NCBI GenBank assembly: GCA_030538155.1
Contig: JAUNUN010000013.1
Coordinates: 1 to 63,103 of the forward strand
Length of the DNA stretch: 63,103 bases
Source: a bacterium
Lineage (GTDB): Bacteria > Desulfobacterota > Desulfobulbia > Desulfobulbales > Desulfobulbaceae
Direction of reading: 5' to 3'
In this document: positions 44,554-52,468 of the stretch, piece after piece
Layout of the letters: the number at the start of each line of letters is the position of its first letter
Numbering within the stretch: the stretch's first letter is position 1
Notes under the pieces: generated by a model
Told to the model about the DNA's origin: nothing
The model's input: only the letters and a program-made list of their open reading frames with translations
Databases searched by the model: none
Position numbers and translations under genes: made by a program

Positions 44554-47043
44554 TTAGATCGCATGCTCGGTACGGGCGATCAGGTCATCCTGCAGGTCCG
44601 GGGAAAGATCTACAAAGTAGGCGCTGTAGCCCGCGATACGAACAATCAGGCTCCTGTACTTTTCCGGATCCTTCTTGGCGGCAATGAGCGTATCCCGGTT
44701 GATAACGTTGAACTGTACGTGCCAGATCTTCAAGTCACAGAAAGTGCGGATAAAAGATACCAGTTTCTCTGTGCCTTGGTCGCCTTCCAGGCTTTTGGGT
44801 GTGAATTTGATGTTGAGCATGCGGGCGGCCCGGTCACGCATGGCGTGGTTTTTAGTACGGTAGTTGGACAGTAAAACCGCAGTGGGACCGTTGACATCTG
44901 CACCGTGCGAGGCGGAAGAACCATCTGAGAGCGGTGTGAAGCATTTACGTCCGTTAGGTGTAGCAGAAACCACCTTGCCAAAGGGCACGTGCGAGGTGAA
45001 GGGCACATAGCGCACATCATTATGGATACCCAGTTCTTCGCTGTATTTATGGCCAAACTCAACGGAAATTTTATCAATCTCCTTGCCGATGGCATCGGCA
45101 AAGGGATCGTTGTTACCGTAGCAGGGCGCAGCCTTGAGCATAGCATGGATATCTTCGTAACCTTCGAAATTCTTGTCGATAGCTTCAATAACCTGTGCCA
45201 TGGTCAGCTTTTTATCTTCAAACACTAGCTTCTTGATGGCGCTCAAGGAGTCAACCACAGTACCAAAACCCATGTACTCAAAATAACCGAAATTGATACC
45301 TTCGGGGATGTGAGTCTGGTGCAGGTCTATGCAATGCTTCATGCACAGGTCATGCATGGCTGAGCCCATTGGCTGAGCAAAGTGCTTGGCCCGCAGATTG
45401 TTGATGTTGTATTGCTGAATAAAGGCAGCACGCAAAAAGAGTTTGTGCTGTTCTACATAAGCATCCCAGAACTGTTCCCATTCAGTAAAGGAACAAGGAT
45501 CGCCGGTCTCTGCACCCAGGACGCGGTCACCGTATTTCTGCATGCGACCGTTACGCAGAACCATTTCAATGGCTGCGGCAAAGTTGATATAGGCCCCGCC
45601 GGAGGTGTAGGTGTCACGGTTGGGCATACGGGCCTCGGTGCAGCCAGAAACGGCGTAATCGTAGGCTTCTGCAAAGGTAGCCCCCTTGGAAACGTACAGC
45701 GGCACCACCTCTTCATCGTTAATCAGTTTCGGAAAGCCAGAGCCGTCTTTAATGGTTTCGGCCACATCCCACAGGTAGCTCTCGGGCGCGCAGCTATGAA
45801 TACGGGCTGCCAGGTCCGGATAGTGCAGCGGGAATTCTCTTTTAGAGCGCAGGATCAGGTGAGTCAGGTCGTTGGTGGCGTCGTAGCCGTCCGGGGTCTG
45901 ACCGCCAACGGTTACAGCTTCCCAGTGGGCATAGCCCTCGTTAAAGGCGCCGCCGGTCGGGGAGATGTACATATCGATAAACTCGGCCATGCCGACCCAC
46001 ATGCATTCCAACAACTCAATAGCCTGCTCTTCGGTGAGCTTACCCGCTTCCATATCTTTTTCGTAGAAGGGGTACAGGTACTGATCCATGCGGCCGTTGG
46101 AGATGGTGGTGCCGGTTTTCTGCTCAAGGCGAGAGAACATCTGGGTAAACCACTGGCTCTGACAGGCTTCGTAGAAGTTGCGCGCCGGTTCGCCGGGTAC
46201 ATGCTCGGCATGCTCGGCCATACGCAGGAGTTCTTGCTTACGTTCAGGGTTGTTTTCCTGGGCAGCCATTTCACGGGCCAGCACTGCGTGACGCTTTGCC
46301 CACAGAACGATAGCCTCACAGACAATGACGATTGCTTCGAGGAAAGGCTTCTTCTCGCAGTTGTCGATTGGGCTGAGCGGATCAAGTGCGGCCAATTTTT
46401 CCTCGGCTTCTTTTTTGATGCCGTTAAAGCCACGCTTCAAAATTTTCTCGTAGTCATGCACCCACTGGATGGATGAGCGAAATGACGCCGTCTCGTTGAC
46501 GATAAAGCGGGAAATCAGGCCTTCCGGATCATCGTAGGTCAGTTTGTGTACATCCGGGGGCAGAGATGCATTGAGTGCCTCATGGAAGGTCTTGCCCTTC
46601 CAGTATGGTGCGATCTCTTCAATAACCCGTTTGGCATCTTCCGCAGTTATGGTAGCAGGCGAGGTTTCACGGGTGGGCAGCTCGCGCACGGCAATGTCGA
46701 GGAAGTCGCCATCCAGTTCCGGATAGAGGATACCGTAGCGGCCATTGCAGCCAGCGCGTCCCAGCAAGAGCTGGTCTTCTTGTACATATACGGTGATATT
46801 CTCGGCAATATGCTTGAGCGCCTTGGCCCAGCGTAAAACAATGGGCTGACCATCGGTTTGCTCCATAGACTGGGTAAAGTACAGAGCACGCTCAATATCA
46901 ATACGGGGTTTTTGTCCGTCAAAACGGTCGAGCAACTTAAAAACGCGAGGATGAGTCAGACGAAACTTATCCTCCTTTCCTTCAATCTTGTCATACAAAC
47001 GCTCTTCTTGCGGCGACATACATTCGCAAACTAACCTAGTCAT
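44554..47043 (-). CDS. islA: Isethionate sulfite-lyase (glycyl radical enzyme)
   Basis: 829 residues from the ATG at 47043; GGAGG stands 5 nt before it, and the ATG at 47055 overlaps that ribosome site. C-S cleavage of isethionate gives acetaldehyde and sulfite. With this start the key residues fall on the positions I recall for the Bilophila enzyme: R189, Q193 (FRSSIQ), W374, C468 and E470 (SGCTE), R678 and F682 (VRYVPF), and G805 in VRIAGYSA, the radical site. PFL, choline lyase and hydroxyproline dehydratase do not have this set. Sulfite produced would serve as electron acceptor. Control is by sigma-54 (promoter at 47137-47151). Confidence 0.93.
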   Translation of the reverse strand: MTRLVCECMSPQEERLYDKIEGKEDKFRLTHPRVFKLLDRFDGQKPRIDIERALYFTQSMEQTDGQPIVLRWAKALKHIAENITVYVQEDQLLLGRAGCNGRYGILYPELDGDFLDIAVRELPTRETSPATITAEDAKRVIEEIAPYWKGKTFHEALNASLPPDVHKLTYDDPEGLISRFIVNETASFRSSIQWVHDYEKILKRGFNGIKKEAEEKLAALDPLSPIDNCEKKPFLEAIVIVCEAIVLWAKRHAVLAREMAAQENNPERKQELLRMAEHAEHVPGEPARNFYEACQSQWFTQMFSRLEQKTGTTISNGRMDQYLYPFYEKDMEAGKLTEEQAIELLECMWVGMAEFIDMYISPTGGAFNEGYAHWEAVTVGGQTPDGYDATNDLTHLILRSKREFPLHYPDLAARIHSCAPESYLWDVAETIKDGSGFPKLINDEEVVPLYVSKGATFAEAYDYAVSGCTEARMPNRDTYTSGGAYINFAAAIEMVLRNGRMQKYGDRVLGAETGDPCSFTEWEQFWDAYVEQHKLFLRAAFIQQYNINNLRAKHFAQPMGSAMHDLCMKHCIDLHQTHIPEGINFGYFEYMGFGTVVDSLSAIKKLVFEDKKLTMAQVIEAIDKNFEGYEDIHAMLKAAPCYGNNDPFADAIGKEIDKISVEFGHKYSEELGIHNDVRYVPFTSHVPFGKVVSATPNGRKCFTPLSDGSSASHGADVNGPTAVLLSNYRTKNHAMRDRAARMLNIKFTPKSLEGDQGTEKLVSFIRTFCDLKIWHVQFNVINRDTLIAAKKDPEKYRSLIVRIAGYSAYFVDLSPDLQDDLIARTEHAI

Positions 47044-47136
47044 ATCGGCCTCCATAAAAAGTGTACGGGCTGGTTGTTCCGCTCGGGCTTGCCTATGCGT
47101 CCAAGCCGGGGCGAAATGTCATCTGCCGTTGTTTAA

Positions 47137-47151
47137 GCATTTTTCGTGCCA
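47137..47151 (-). promoter_or_regulatory. Sigma-54 promoter of islA
   Basis: On the minus strand the sequence reads TGGCACGAAAAATGC: GG and GC with the required 10-nt spacing, and a perfect -24 TGGCAC. It lies about 95 nt before the islA start. Confidence 0.82.
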
Positions 47152-47513
47152 ATTTGTTTTTTGAAGGTAACGATGGTTTTTCGTCCTTTTCGGACTATTC
47201 GCGGCGGAATTTCAGCATCCAACGATTTTGTTGATGCAAATTTTCAACAGAATTGACATAAGACAGGCTTTTGGTGTGCAAAAATGCATCATTTTGACCT
47301 GCGTGATAGCAGTCAAATAGAGTTGAATCGTTGTAATATGCTGAATTAATAGTTTTTTAAATTAGCCACAAAAAATTTTTGAACGATGCAAAATCGCAAT
47401 GATCGTGTTGCGCAATGAGAGGCCAGCAATAAAAACTTGCAGAAATCACCATTTTTTATGTGTGTCATAATTATTTTTTACGTTTATGGCGACGTATTGG
47501 GCTTATATAAATC
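47152..47513. other. Central part of the divergent islA/transporter control region
   Basis: 362 nt, A/T rich, between the two sigma-54 promoters. GATGCA occurs at 47233-47238 (+), 47285-47290 (reverse) and 47385-47390 (+), and a TTGTTGA...TCAACAG dyad overlaps the first. These could be enhancer sites for the regulator at 41858-43261. No coding potential is evident. Confidence 0.5.
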
Positions 47514-47530
47514 TGGCATAATGGTTGCAT
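47514..47530 (+). promoter_or_regulatory. Sigma-54 promoter of the transporter gene
   Basis: TGGCATAATGGTTGCAT has GG and GC spaced by 10 nt and the TTGCA -12 element. It is about 150 nt before the transporter start. Confidence 0.8.
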
Positions 47531-47682
47531 AAGTAAATCTTGTGTTGCGTGTGGTTTTATGAAGGGGATGGTCAGGCAGGTGCAGAGACAAACAAGAAAC
47601 TCTTCTGTGCAATGCCCCTTTTCCGTTCAGAAGACGAGCAGAGATTCAGATTGCTTAATCACTCAAAATCAGGAGACAAAAC

Positions 47683-49014
47683 ATGAATCAGCCAGATTAC
47701 TGTCAACCAAATGCTTTGAGACGCGTCGTTACGGCGAGCCTCATCGGAGCCACTATTGAGTGGTATGATTTTTTTCTGTACGGAGTTGTGGCGGGTATTG
47801 TTTTTAATAAACTGTATTTTCCAACTGGTGATCCTCTTGTCTCGACCATGCTGGCCTATGGTACGTTCGCAGTGGGTTTCGTCAGCCGTCCCTTTGGCGG
47901 CATAGTTTTTGGCCACTTCGGCGATAAACTTGGCCGCAAGAGCATGCTGGTGCTGACTCTTATGATTATGGGTGCGGCTACTGTGCTCATTGGCCTCTTG
48001 CCTACTTATGCACAGATCGGCATCTGGGCGCCCCTGCTGTTATTGGTCCTGCGCATAGCTCAGGGCATTGGCTTGGGTGGCGAATGGGGCGGCGCTGTAC
48101 TGATGGCTTTTGAGTGTGCACCCCAGGAAAAACGTGGCCTCTATGCCAGTATCCCGCAGATCGGCTTAGCCATCGGGCTTTGCCTGGCATCCGGAGTTAT
48201 CGCCCTGCTCACCTATGTGCTGAGTGATGCCCAGTTTATGGCGTGGGGCTGGCGTATTGCTTTTATTTTGTCGATTGTACTAGTACTTGTCGGCATGTAC
48301 ATCCGTTTGCATGTCATGGAATCACCTGAGTTTGCCCAAGTCAAGGAATCGGGTGAAGAAGTGAAACTGCCCATTAAGGATGTATTGACCAAATCTCCCG
48401 GGCCAGTCCTTGCTGGAATGGGTGCACGCTATGTTGACGGTGTGTTTTTCAATATTTTTGCGGTGTTCTCCATCGCCTATCTGACTCAGACCTTACACGT
48501 CGATAAAACCGATGCTCTTACCGGTGTTATGGGTGGAGCTATTCTTATGATTGCAACCATACCGTTCTTTGGCTGGCTTTCTGATAAAATCGGCCGGACC
48601 CGCATCTACTTCTGGGGCTCTCTGTTGACCGGACTGTCCGCTATTGCTGGTTTCTGGTTTATGAAGATGAGCGGCGGCAATGTTGCCATTATCTGGCTGT
48701 CAATCATTATCCCCTTCGGCTTTTTCTATGCATCGGTTTATGGCCCCGAAGCAGCACTTTTTTCTGAATTGTTCGATGCCAAGGTGCGTTATACGGGCAT
48801 CTCTTTCGTCTATCAGTTCTCCGGTATTTTTGCCAGCGGCATTACGCCCCTAATCGCTACCTACCTGCTCAAGGTGGGCGGGGGCGAGCCATGGCTGATC
48901 GCGGGCTATGTGATGTTCGCCGGCGTGGTCAGCGCTATCTCTGCCTGGTGGATTGGCACCAACAATCGTAAGCGCCTGGCGCAGGGAGAGGCAATTCCGC
49001 TATCGGCACTTTAA
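47683..49014 (+). CDS. MHS-family (MFS) metabolite:proton symporter, candidate isethionate importer
   Basis: 443 residues, AGGAG before the ATG, twelve predicted membrane segments. Metabolite:H+ symporter signatures: IEWYDFFLYG near residue 25, GFVSRPFGGIVFGHFGDKLGRK near 68 (loop 2-3), RIAQGIGLGGEWGGA near 126, and an ESPEFA motif after helix 6. These proteins move small carboxylates or betaine-like anions, e.g. shikimate, ketoglutarate. The adjacent isethionate lyase, the shared control region and the sigma-54 promoter suggest isethionate or a related sulfonate. Other isethionate users I know of have a TRAP system or another carrier, so this is an inference. Confidence 0.88.
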   Translation: MNQPDYCQPNALRRVVTASLIGATIEWYDFFLYGVVAGIVFNKLYFPTGDPLVSTMLAYGTFAVGFVSRPFGGIVFGHFGDKLGRKSMLVLTLMIMGAATVLIGLLPTYAQIGIWAPLLLLVLRIAQGIGLGGEWGGAVLMAFECAPQEKRGLYASIPQIGLAIGLCLASGVIALLTYVLSDAQFMAWGWRIAFILSIVLVLVGMYIRLHVMESPEFAQVKESGEEVKLPIKDVLTKSPGPVLAGMGARYVDGVFFNIFAVFSIAYLTQTLHVDKTDALTGVMGGAILMIATIPFFGWLSDKIGRTRIYFWGSLLTGLSAIAGFWFMKMSGGNVAIIWLSIIIPFGFFYASVYGPEAALFSELFDAKVRYTGISFVYQFSGIFASGITPLIATYLLKVGGGEPWLIAGYVMFAGVVSAISAWWIGTNNRKRLAQGEAIPLSAL

Positions 49015-49033
49015 TTGTATGTGGCGCAGCGAG

Positions 49034-49063
49034 AAAGACCGGGGGCAACCCCGGTCTTTTTTA
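49034..49063 (+). terminator. Intrinsic terminator after the transporter gene
   Basis: AAAGACCGGGG (49034-49044) pairs with CCCCGGTCTTT (49049-49059) around GCAA, followed by T residues. Confidence 0.92.
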
Positions 49064-49112
49064 CTGCCGGCTGAGTACCTCTTCTCTATTTCCCCGCTAC
49101 TTGCAGACCTAA

Positions 49113-49128
49113 GCATTCCAGGGAATGC
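49113..49128. promoter_or_regulatory. Short palindrome before the amidohydrolase gene
   Basis: GCATTCC AG GGAATGC is a perfect 7-bp dyad, 27 nt before the start codon. It may be an operator; no protein can be assigned. Confidence 0.35.
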
Positions 49129-49155
49129 CAAACCCGTTCACAAGGAGTATAGACA

Positions 49156-49989
49156 ATGGATATCGTTGATTTCCGCTTCCGGCCCAACACCCCGGAAATT
49201 ATTAACGGCATAAAAAACAGCAGCATGTTCAAGGCTGCCTGCAAGGCCATCGGGTTTGATGCCCGTCAGGCAGAGCCGCTGCCCAAGGTGGTGGAGAACA
49301 TGGATCGCCTTGGGGTCAGCCTTGGGGTGATAACCGGCCGCGATGCCGAAACAACCTACGGTTCTCCAGCCAACAACAAGAGTGTGCTGGAGTTCTGCCG
49401 GGCGTATCCGGAACGTTTTGTGGGTTTTTGGGGGATTGATCCGCACAAGAAAATGAACGCTGTGCGGGAAATAGTTCAGGCCGTGGAAGAGTACGGTATG
49501 AAAGGCATAGCCATTGATCCGTATCTGGCCCACATTCCTGCCTGCGAGGCGCGATTTTACCCATTGTATACCAAGTGTGCCGAACTGGATATCCCGGTTT
49601 TTATCACCATGGCCCCGCCTCCTCAGGTGCCGGGTGCTCTTATGGATCATTGCGATCCGCGTCAGGTGGACCAGGTTGCCCGAGATTTCCCAGAGCTCAC
49701 ACTTATTATGAGCCATGGTGGGTATCCTTTCGTGAATGAGGCCATTTACGCTTGTCTACGCAACGCCAACGTGTACATGGATTTTTCAGAATACGAACGT
49801 GCGCCCATGCGTGAAGTGTTTGTGGATGCCATGTGTGGCCTTATTCAAGACAAGGTTGTTTTCGCCAGTGCTCACCCCTTTATCGAATTAGAAGACGCCC
49901 TTGCCGCATACCGGGAGTTCCCTCTTTCCGACGAGGTTCGACGCAAGGTCATGGGTACGACTGCCCGTAAAATACTGAAACTTGCATAA
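49156..49989 (+). CDS. Amidohydrolase-2-fold protein lacking the HxH motif
   Basis: 277 residues, AAGGAG before the ATG. TIM-barrel of the amidohydrolase-2 (ACMSD-like) type: FCRAYPERFVGFWGIDPHK, YGMKGIAIDPYLAH, LDIPVFITMAPPP, LTLIMSHGGYPFVNEAI. The first metal motif DxHxH is DFRFRP, and the usual final Asp region is FASAHPF instead of FGTDYP. The His of SHGG remains. The protein may use another metal arrangement or be non-hydrolytic. It is after the transporter but behind a terminator, so it can be separately controlled. Role in sulfonate use is not clear. Confidence 0.75.
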   Translation: MDIVDFRFRPNTPEIINGIKNSSMFKAACKAIGFDARQAEPLPKVVENMDRLGVSLGVITGRDAETTYGSPANNKSVLEFCRAYPERFVGFWGIDPHKKMNAVREIVQAVEEYGMKGIAIDPYLAHIPACEARFYPLYTKCAELDIPVFITMAPPPQVPGALMDHCDPRQVDQVARDFPELTLIMSHGGYPFVNEAIYACLRNANVYMDFSEYERAPMREVFVDAMCGLIQDKVVFASAHPFIELEDALAAYREFPLSDEVRRKVMGTTARKILKLA

Positions 49990-50147
49990 AATATCTTTGG
50001 TGCCGGCGCCGGACATGTACGGTAGTTTGTCTCCTGTCTGTTTAGGTTTTTTTCCTTATTGATTAACTCTACGAACTGCTGAACATTAGGTATGGTAATT
50101 CTATTTTTTGCCATAATTCTTTCTGTCGCCGGCAGTATGAATGTCCG

Positions 50148-50320
50148 TCAATCCAGCAGGTCGAACAGATCCTTGGCGGCATAGCACATGAAGCAGTGAC
50201 CCATTCTGCCGGTAGATCATCAAAGATGGGGTCTACCGGGATGGTGTTCATGGCACCGCCAAGGACGGAATCATAGATGTAGCTGCAGTTGTATCTGCCT
50301 GTATTTTTCTGTGTTGTCAT
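50148..50320 (-). pseudogene. Rubredoxin pseudogene
   Basis: The frame from 50320 aligns with the intact rubredoxin at 52280-52459 (MTTQKNTGRY..., FDDLPAEWV). A 9-nt deletion removed the first Cys of the CxxCG site (GRYNCSYIYD), and a 2-nt insertion after AEWV shifts the frame; the shifted frame continues CFMCYAAKDLFDLLD and stops at 50148. One knuckle is lost and the other is frameshifted, so it cannot bind iron. Confidence 0.85.
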
Positions 50321-50500
50321 CTCTAGGTTCGCTCGAAGAATAGTCTTAGTGCTGCTCAGCGAGGTTTTTTATCCATTTTTTTTTTGAGCGAAAAAAGGTG
50401 GCCATCTGGCTGTGTTCCGCCATAAGCAACCGCTACGCAGCCGATTTTTCAAGTCTTGGATGCGTCCAGAGGCTTTTTCCAAGCTCTGGGCGCAATATCC

Positions 50501-50801
50501 CTACACTCCTGCCGGAGTGCCGTATCGATCCAGGTTATAGGCGCAGGTTGCGCAGGCCAATTTTTGCCTTGGCCCGCAGGAGGACAATGCCACGCAATAT
50601 CAGATTGCCGGCACGCTGCGTCTGGATGCCGAAAATATGCTCCACCCGGCTGCGAATACGGGAACGTGTCCGGTTGCCCTGCTGCTCCCAGGACGAAAGA
50701 GGATGATTACGCGTCCCTTTGCGCTGCACATGTTCCTCGTACTCATGGATGGCAGTAGCGTCGTCCGGCTCCTTGCTTGCGGCATGCAGGCCGAAGCACC
50801 C
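50501..50801 (-). mobile_element. IS5-like transposase remnant
   Basis: The minus strand contains DATAIHEYEEHVQRKG, IRSRVEHIFG, QRAGNLILRG and AKIGLRNLR, typical of the C-terminal end of an IS5-family transposase, then, after a one-base frame change, YNLDRYGTPAGV and a stop at 50501-50503. The upstream end is a stop codon at 50802-50804. About two thirds of a transposase is missing, and no terminal inverted repeats are seen, so it is a dead fragment. Confidence 0.75.
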
Positions 50802-51359
50802 TTATGCTTGTTTCTGTCTTGCAGTTTTTCTGATGCAACAAAATGAAGATAATCAATTCTGGTAGTGCGAGCAGATTTTTACGTCGCCATCACAGCAGGC
50901 GTGGTTCTCTGTGAATGTCAGATATTCGCTTGCTTTTTATTTCAGGTTTGTTAATAAATTTTTTTGCGACCGGTATTTAAGCTTACAATCTATTGATTTT
51001 ATGTTGATTTTGTTCGAATATAAACGTGTTACAATAAATTCCTTGCTAAAAATATGATTCTGCAGAATAGTGCCGAGCAAAATTAAATCAGCGATTTGGT
51101 TAGAGCAGGTTCTAAAGGGCCGGTTCCGACGTATGGTATTGTTTTTCAGGATCTGTTTTTTGCCGAGAGCCTGAAAAGGCAGGGGATATGCGCCTGTAGC
51201 CTGAATATGGCCAAGGTTGTTTGACATGAAAACAGCGCAGCCAAGGCCATGCAAGAGGTTCAAGGAAAGGACGAACAGCTCGGTATGGGCTGTTTGTAAT
51301 AAGGAAGGGGCCGCTTTGCGGCAATAATCACTCACCACAACCGAGCAGGGAGAAACACA
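50802..51359. other. Non-coding stretch before the PEP-CTERM gene
   Basis: About 560 nt. It contains an A/T-rich block (50920-51090) likely to hold a promoter, and a small GC hairpin (GGCCGCTTTGCGGC, about 51310-51323) shortly before the ribosome site of the next gene. No protein or RNA gene is supported. It may be what is left of sequences flanking the IS fragment. Confidence 0.5.
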
Positions 51360-52103
51360 ATGCGCAAGACACTGGCAGTAATCGTTCTGGGTTCTTTGAT
51401 GACGGCGTCCGGAGCCATGGCAGGCATGGTTTCCTTTGACTTTACAGGCACGACCACATTGGCTACCAAGACTAAAACCTTCACCGAAAGCGGGCTGACC
51501 GCTACCGCTTCTGCAGCCGCCTACCGTATGGCACTCGAACCCACGAACTTGACATCCATTGGCCAAACAACTTTTGGGCTGGGTGTTGGCAGTGTCAGCG
51601 ACTGGGATACGATTGGCGCTGGAGTTGGCACCATCAACTATTCTTTCACCGGGCCTGGTGAAACCTTGTTCCTCGACTTCGACAAGGAAGTACGCCTGAA
51701 TACAGTTGACCTGGGGGGCCTTTGGGCTTCCGGACCTTGGCCTCAGTTTACCGCTGTAGTGTCTGCTATTGATGAGAACAACACGAGCATTGGTATGGTT
51801 GGTCTTAATCCTTGGGGGGCTGCAGTTGCCGATTGGATTGATTTTGATACTGTACCGATCGCGAATAACTACGGTTTTGGATCCATGGGTTTTGCCCTTG
51901 GCGAGCTGTTGCCCACAGCATCTCGCTTCGCCTTTTCAGGCATTATTGGCCTTGATCACCTTGATACCCACTACATCCTTGGCGGGGTAGATGTCACGCC
52001 GGTAGATCCGCCCAGCGCGCCGGTGCCCTTGCCCGGTACTTTGGCCATTTTGGGCTTTGGTCTCTTGGGCATGACCGGCATAACGCGCCGCAAGAAGCAG
52101 TAA
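51360..52103 (+). CDS. Exported PEP-CTERM-type protein
   Basis: 247 residues with GCAGGGAGA upstream. Signal peptide at residues 1-21 (MRKTLAVIVLGSLMTASGAMA). Mature domain: beta-rich, FxFTGTTTLATKTKT, and many Gly/Asp/Trp, as in other PEP-CTERM cargo. The C-terminus reads VPLPGTLAILGFGLLGMTGITRRKKQ, a sorting signal like PEP-CTERM (VPLPxxL..GFGLLG..RRRK) recognised by an exosortase, which would cut it and deliver it to the surface or matrix. No exosortase is in the window. Confidence 0.82.
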   Translation: MRKTLAVIVLGSLMTASGAMAGMVSFDFTGTTTLATKTKTFTESGLTATASAAAYRMALEPTNLTSIGQTTFGLGVGSVSDWDTIGAGVGTINYSFTGPGETLFLDFDKEVRLNTVDLGGLWASGPWPQFTAVVSAIDENNTSIGMVGLNPWGAAVADWIDFDTVPIANNYGFGSMGFALGELLPTASRFAFSGIIGLDHLDTHYILGGVDVTPVDPPSAPVPLPGTLAILGFGLLGMTGITRRKKQ

Positions 52104-52141
52104 TACCAGAGCACGACACTCTGTCGTTTCTGTCAGTAAAA

Positions 52142-52184
52142 GCTCCGCACCTCTTCCTGGCCGGAAGAGGTGCGGGGCTTTCTT
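52142..52184 (+). terminator. Intrinsic terminator after the PEP-CTERM gene
   Basis: A 16-bp stem (52142-52157 with 52163-52178, one G-T pair) with loop TGGCC and TTTCTT after it. Confidence 0.92.
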
Positions 52185-52279
52185 ATGTTCAGATTTTTCA
52201 GAACAGATTATTCCAGTTTCAAATCAAAGAAATGTGTCTCCGAAGCCGACACAGATAGCGCTTTGATCTGGAAGTGAAA

Positions 52280-52459
52280 TTAGTCCAACGGGTCGAACAA
52301 ATCTCTAGTGGCGTAGCACATGGGGCAGACCCATTCCGCCGGTAAATCGTCAAAGGCGGTGCCCGTCGGAATGTTGTTCATGGCGTCGCCAAGGGCCGGG
52401 TCGTAGACGTAGCCGCAGTTGGCGCAGATGTATCTGCCTGTATTTTCTTGTGTTATCAT
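52280..52459 (-). CDS. Rubredoxin
   Basis: A 59-residue one-iron electron carrier, too short for most gene callers. ICANCGYVYDPALGD has the first CxxC knuckle (Cys12, Cys15), and WVCPMCYA the second (Cys45, Cys48), with FDDLPAEW between. Length matches the family. It starts 9 nt after the metH C-terminal gene on the same strand, so it is the third gene of the methionine synthase operon. A broken copy lies 2 kb away. The 45-48 knuckle reads VCPMCYA, with Tyr instead of the common Gly. Confidence 0.93.
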   Translation of the reverse strand: MITQENTGRYICANCGYVYDPALGDAMNNIPTGTAFDDLPAEWVCPMCYATRDLFDPLD

Positions 52460-52468
52460 CTCTCCTCT

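Noticed and set aside
45382..46476. 364-residue open frame antisense to islA
   Set aside because: It mirrors the codon bias of islA, has no ribosome site and no recognisable motif; it is a shadow frame.
44554..47043. Calling the glycyl radical enzyme pyruvate formate-lyase, choline TMA-lyase or glycerol dehydratase
   Set aside because: The active-site motif is GCTE with R189/Q193/W374/R678/F682 in register, which fits isethionate lyase. PFL has a Cys-Cys pair, and the dehydratases and choline lyase have GCVE with other pocket residues.
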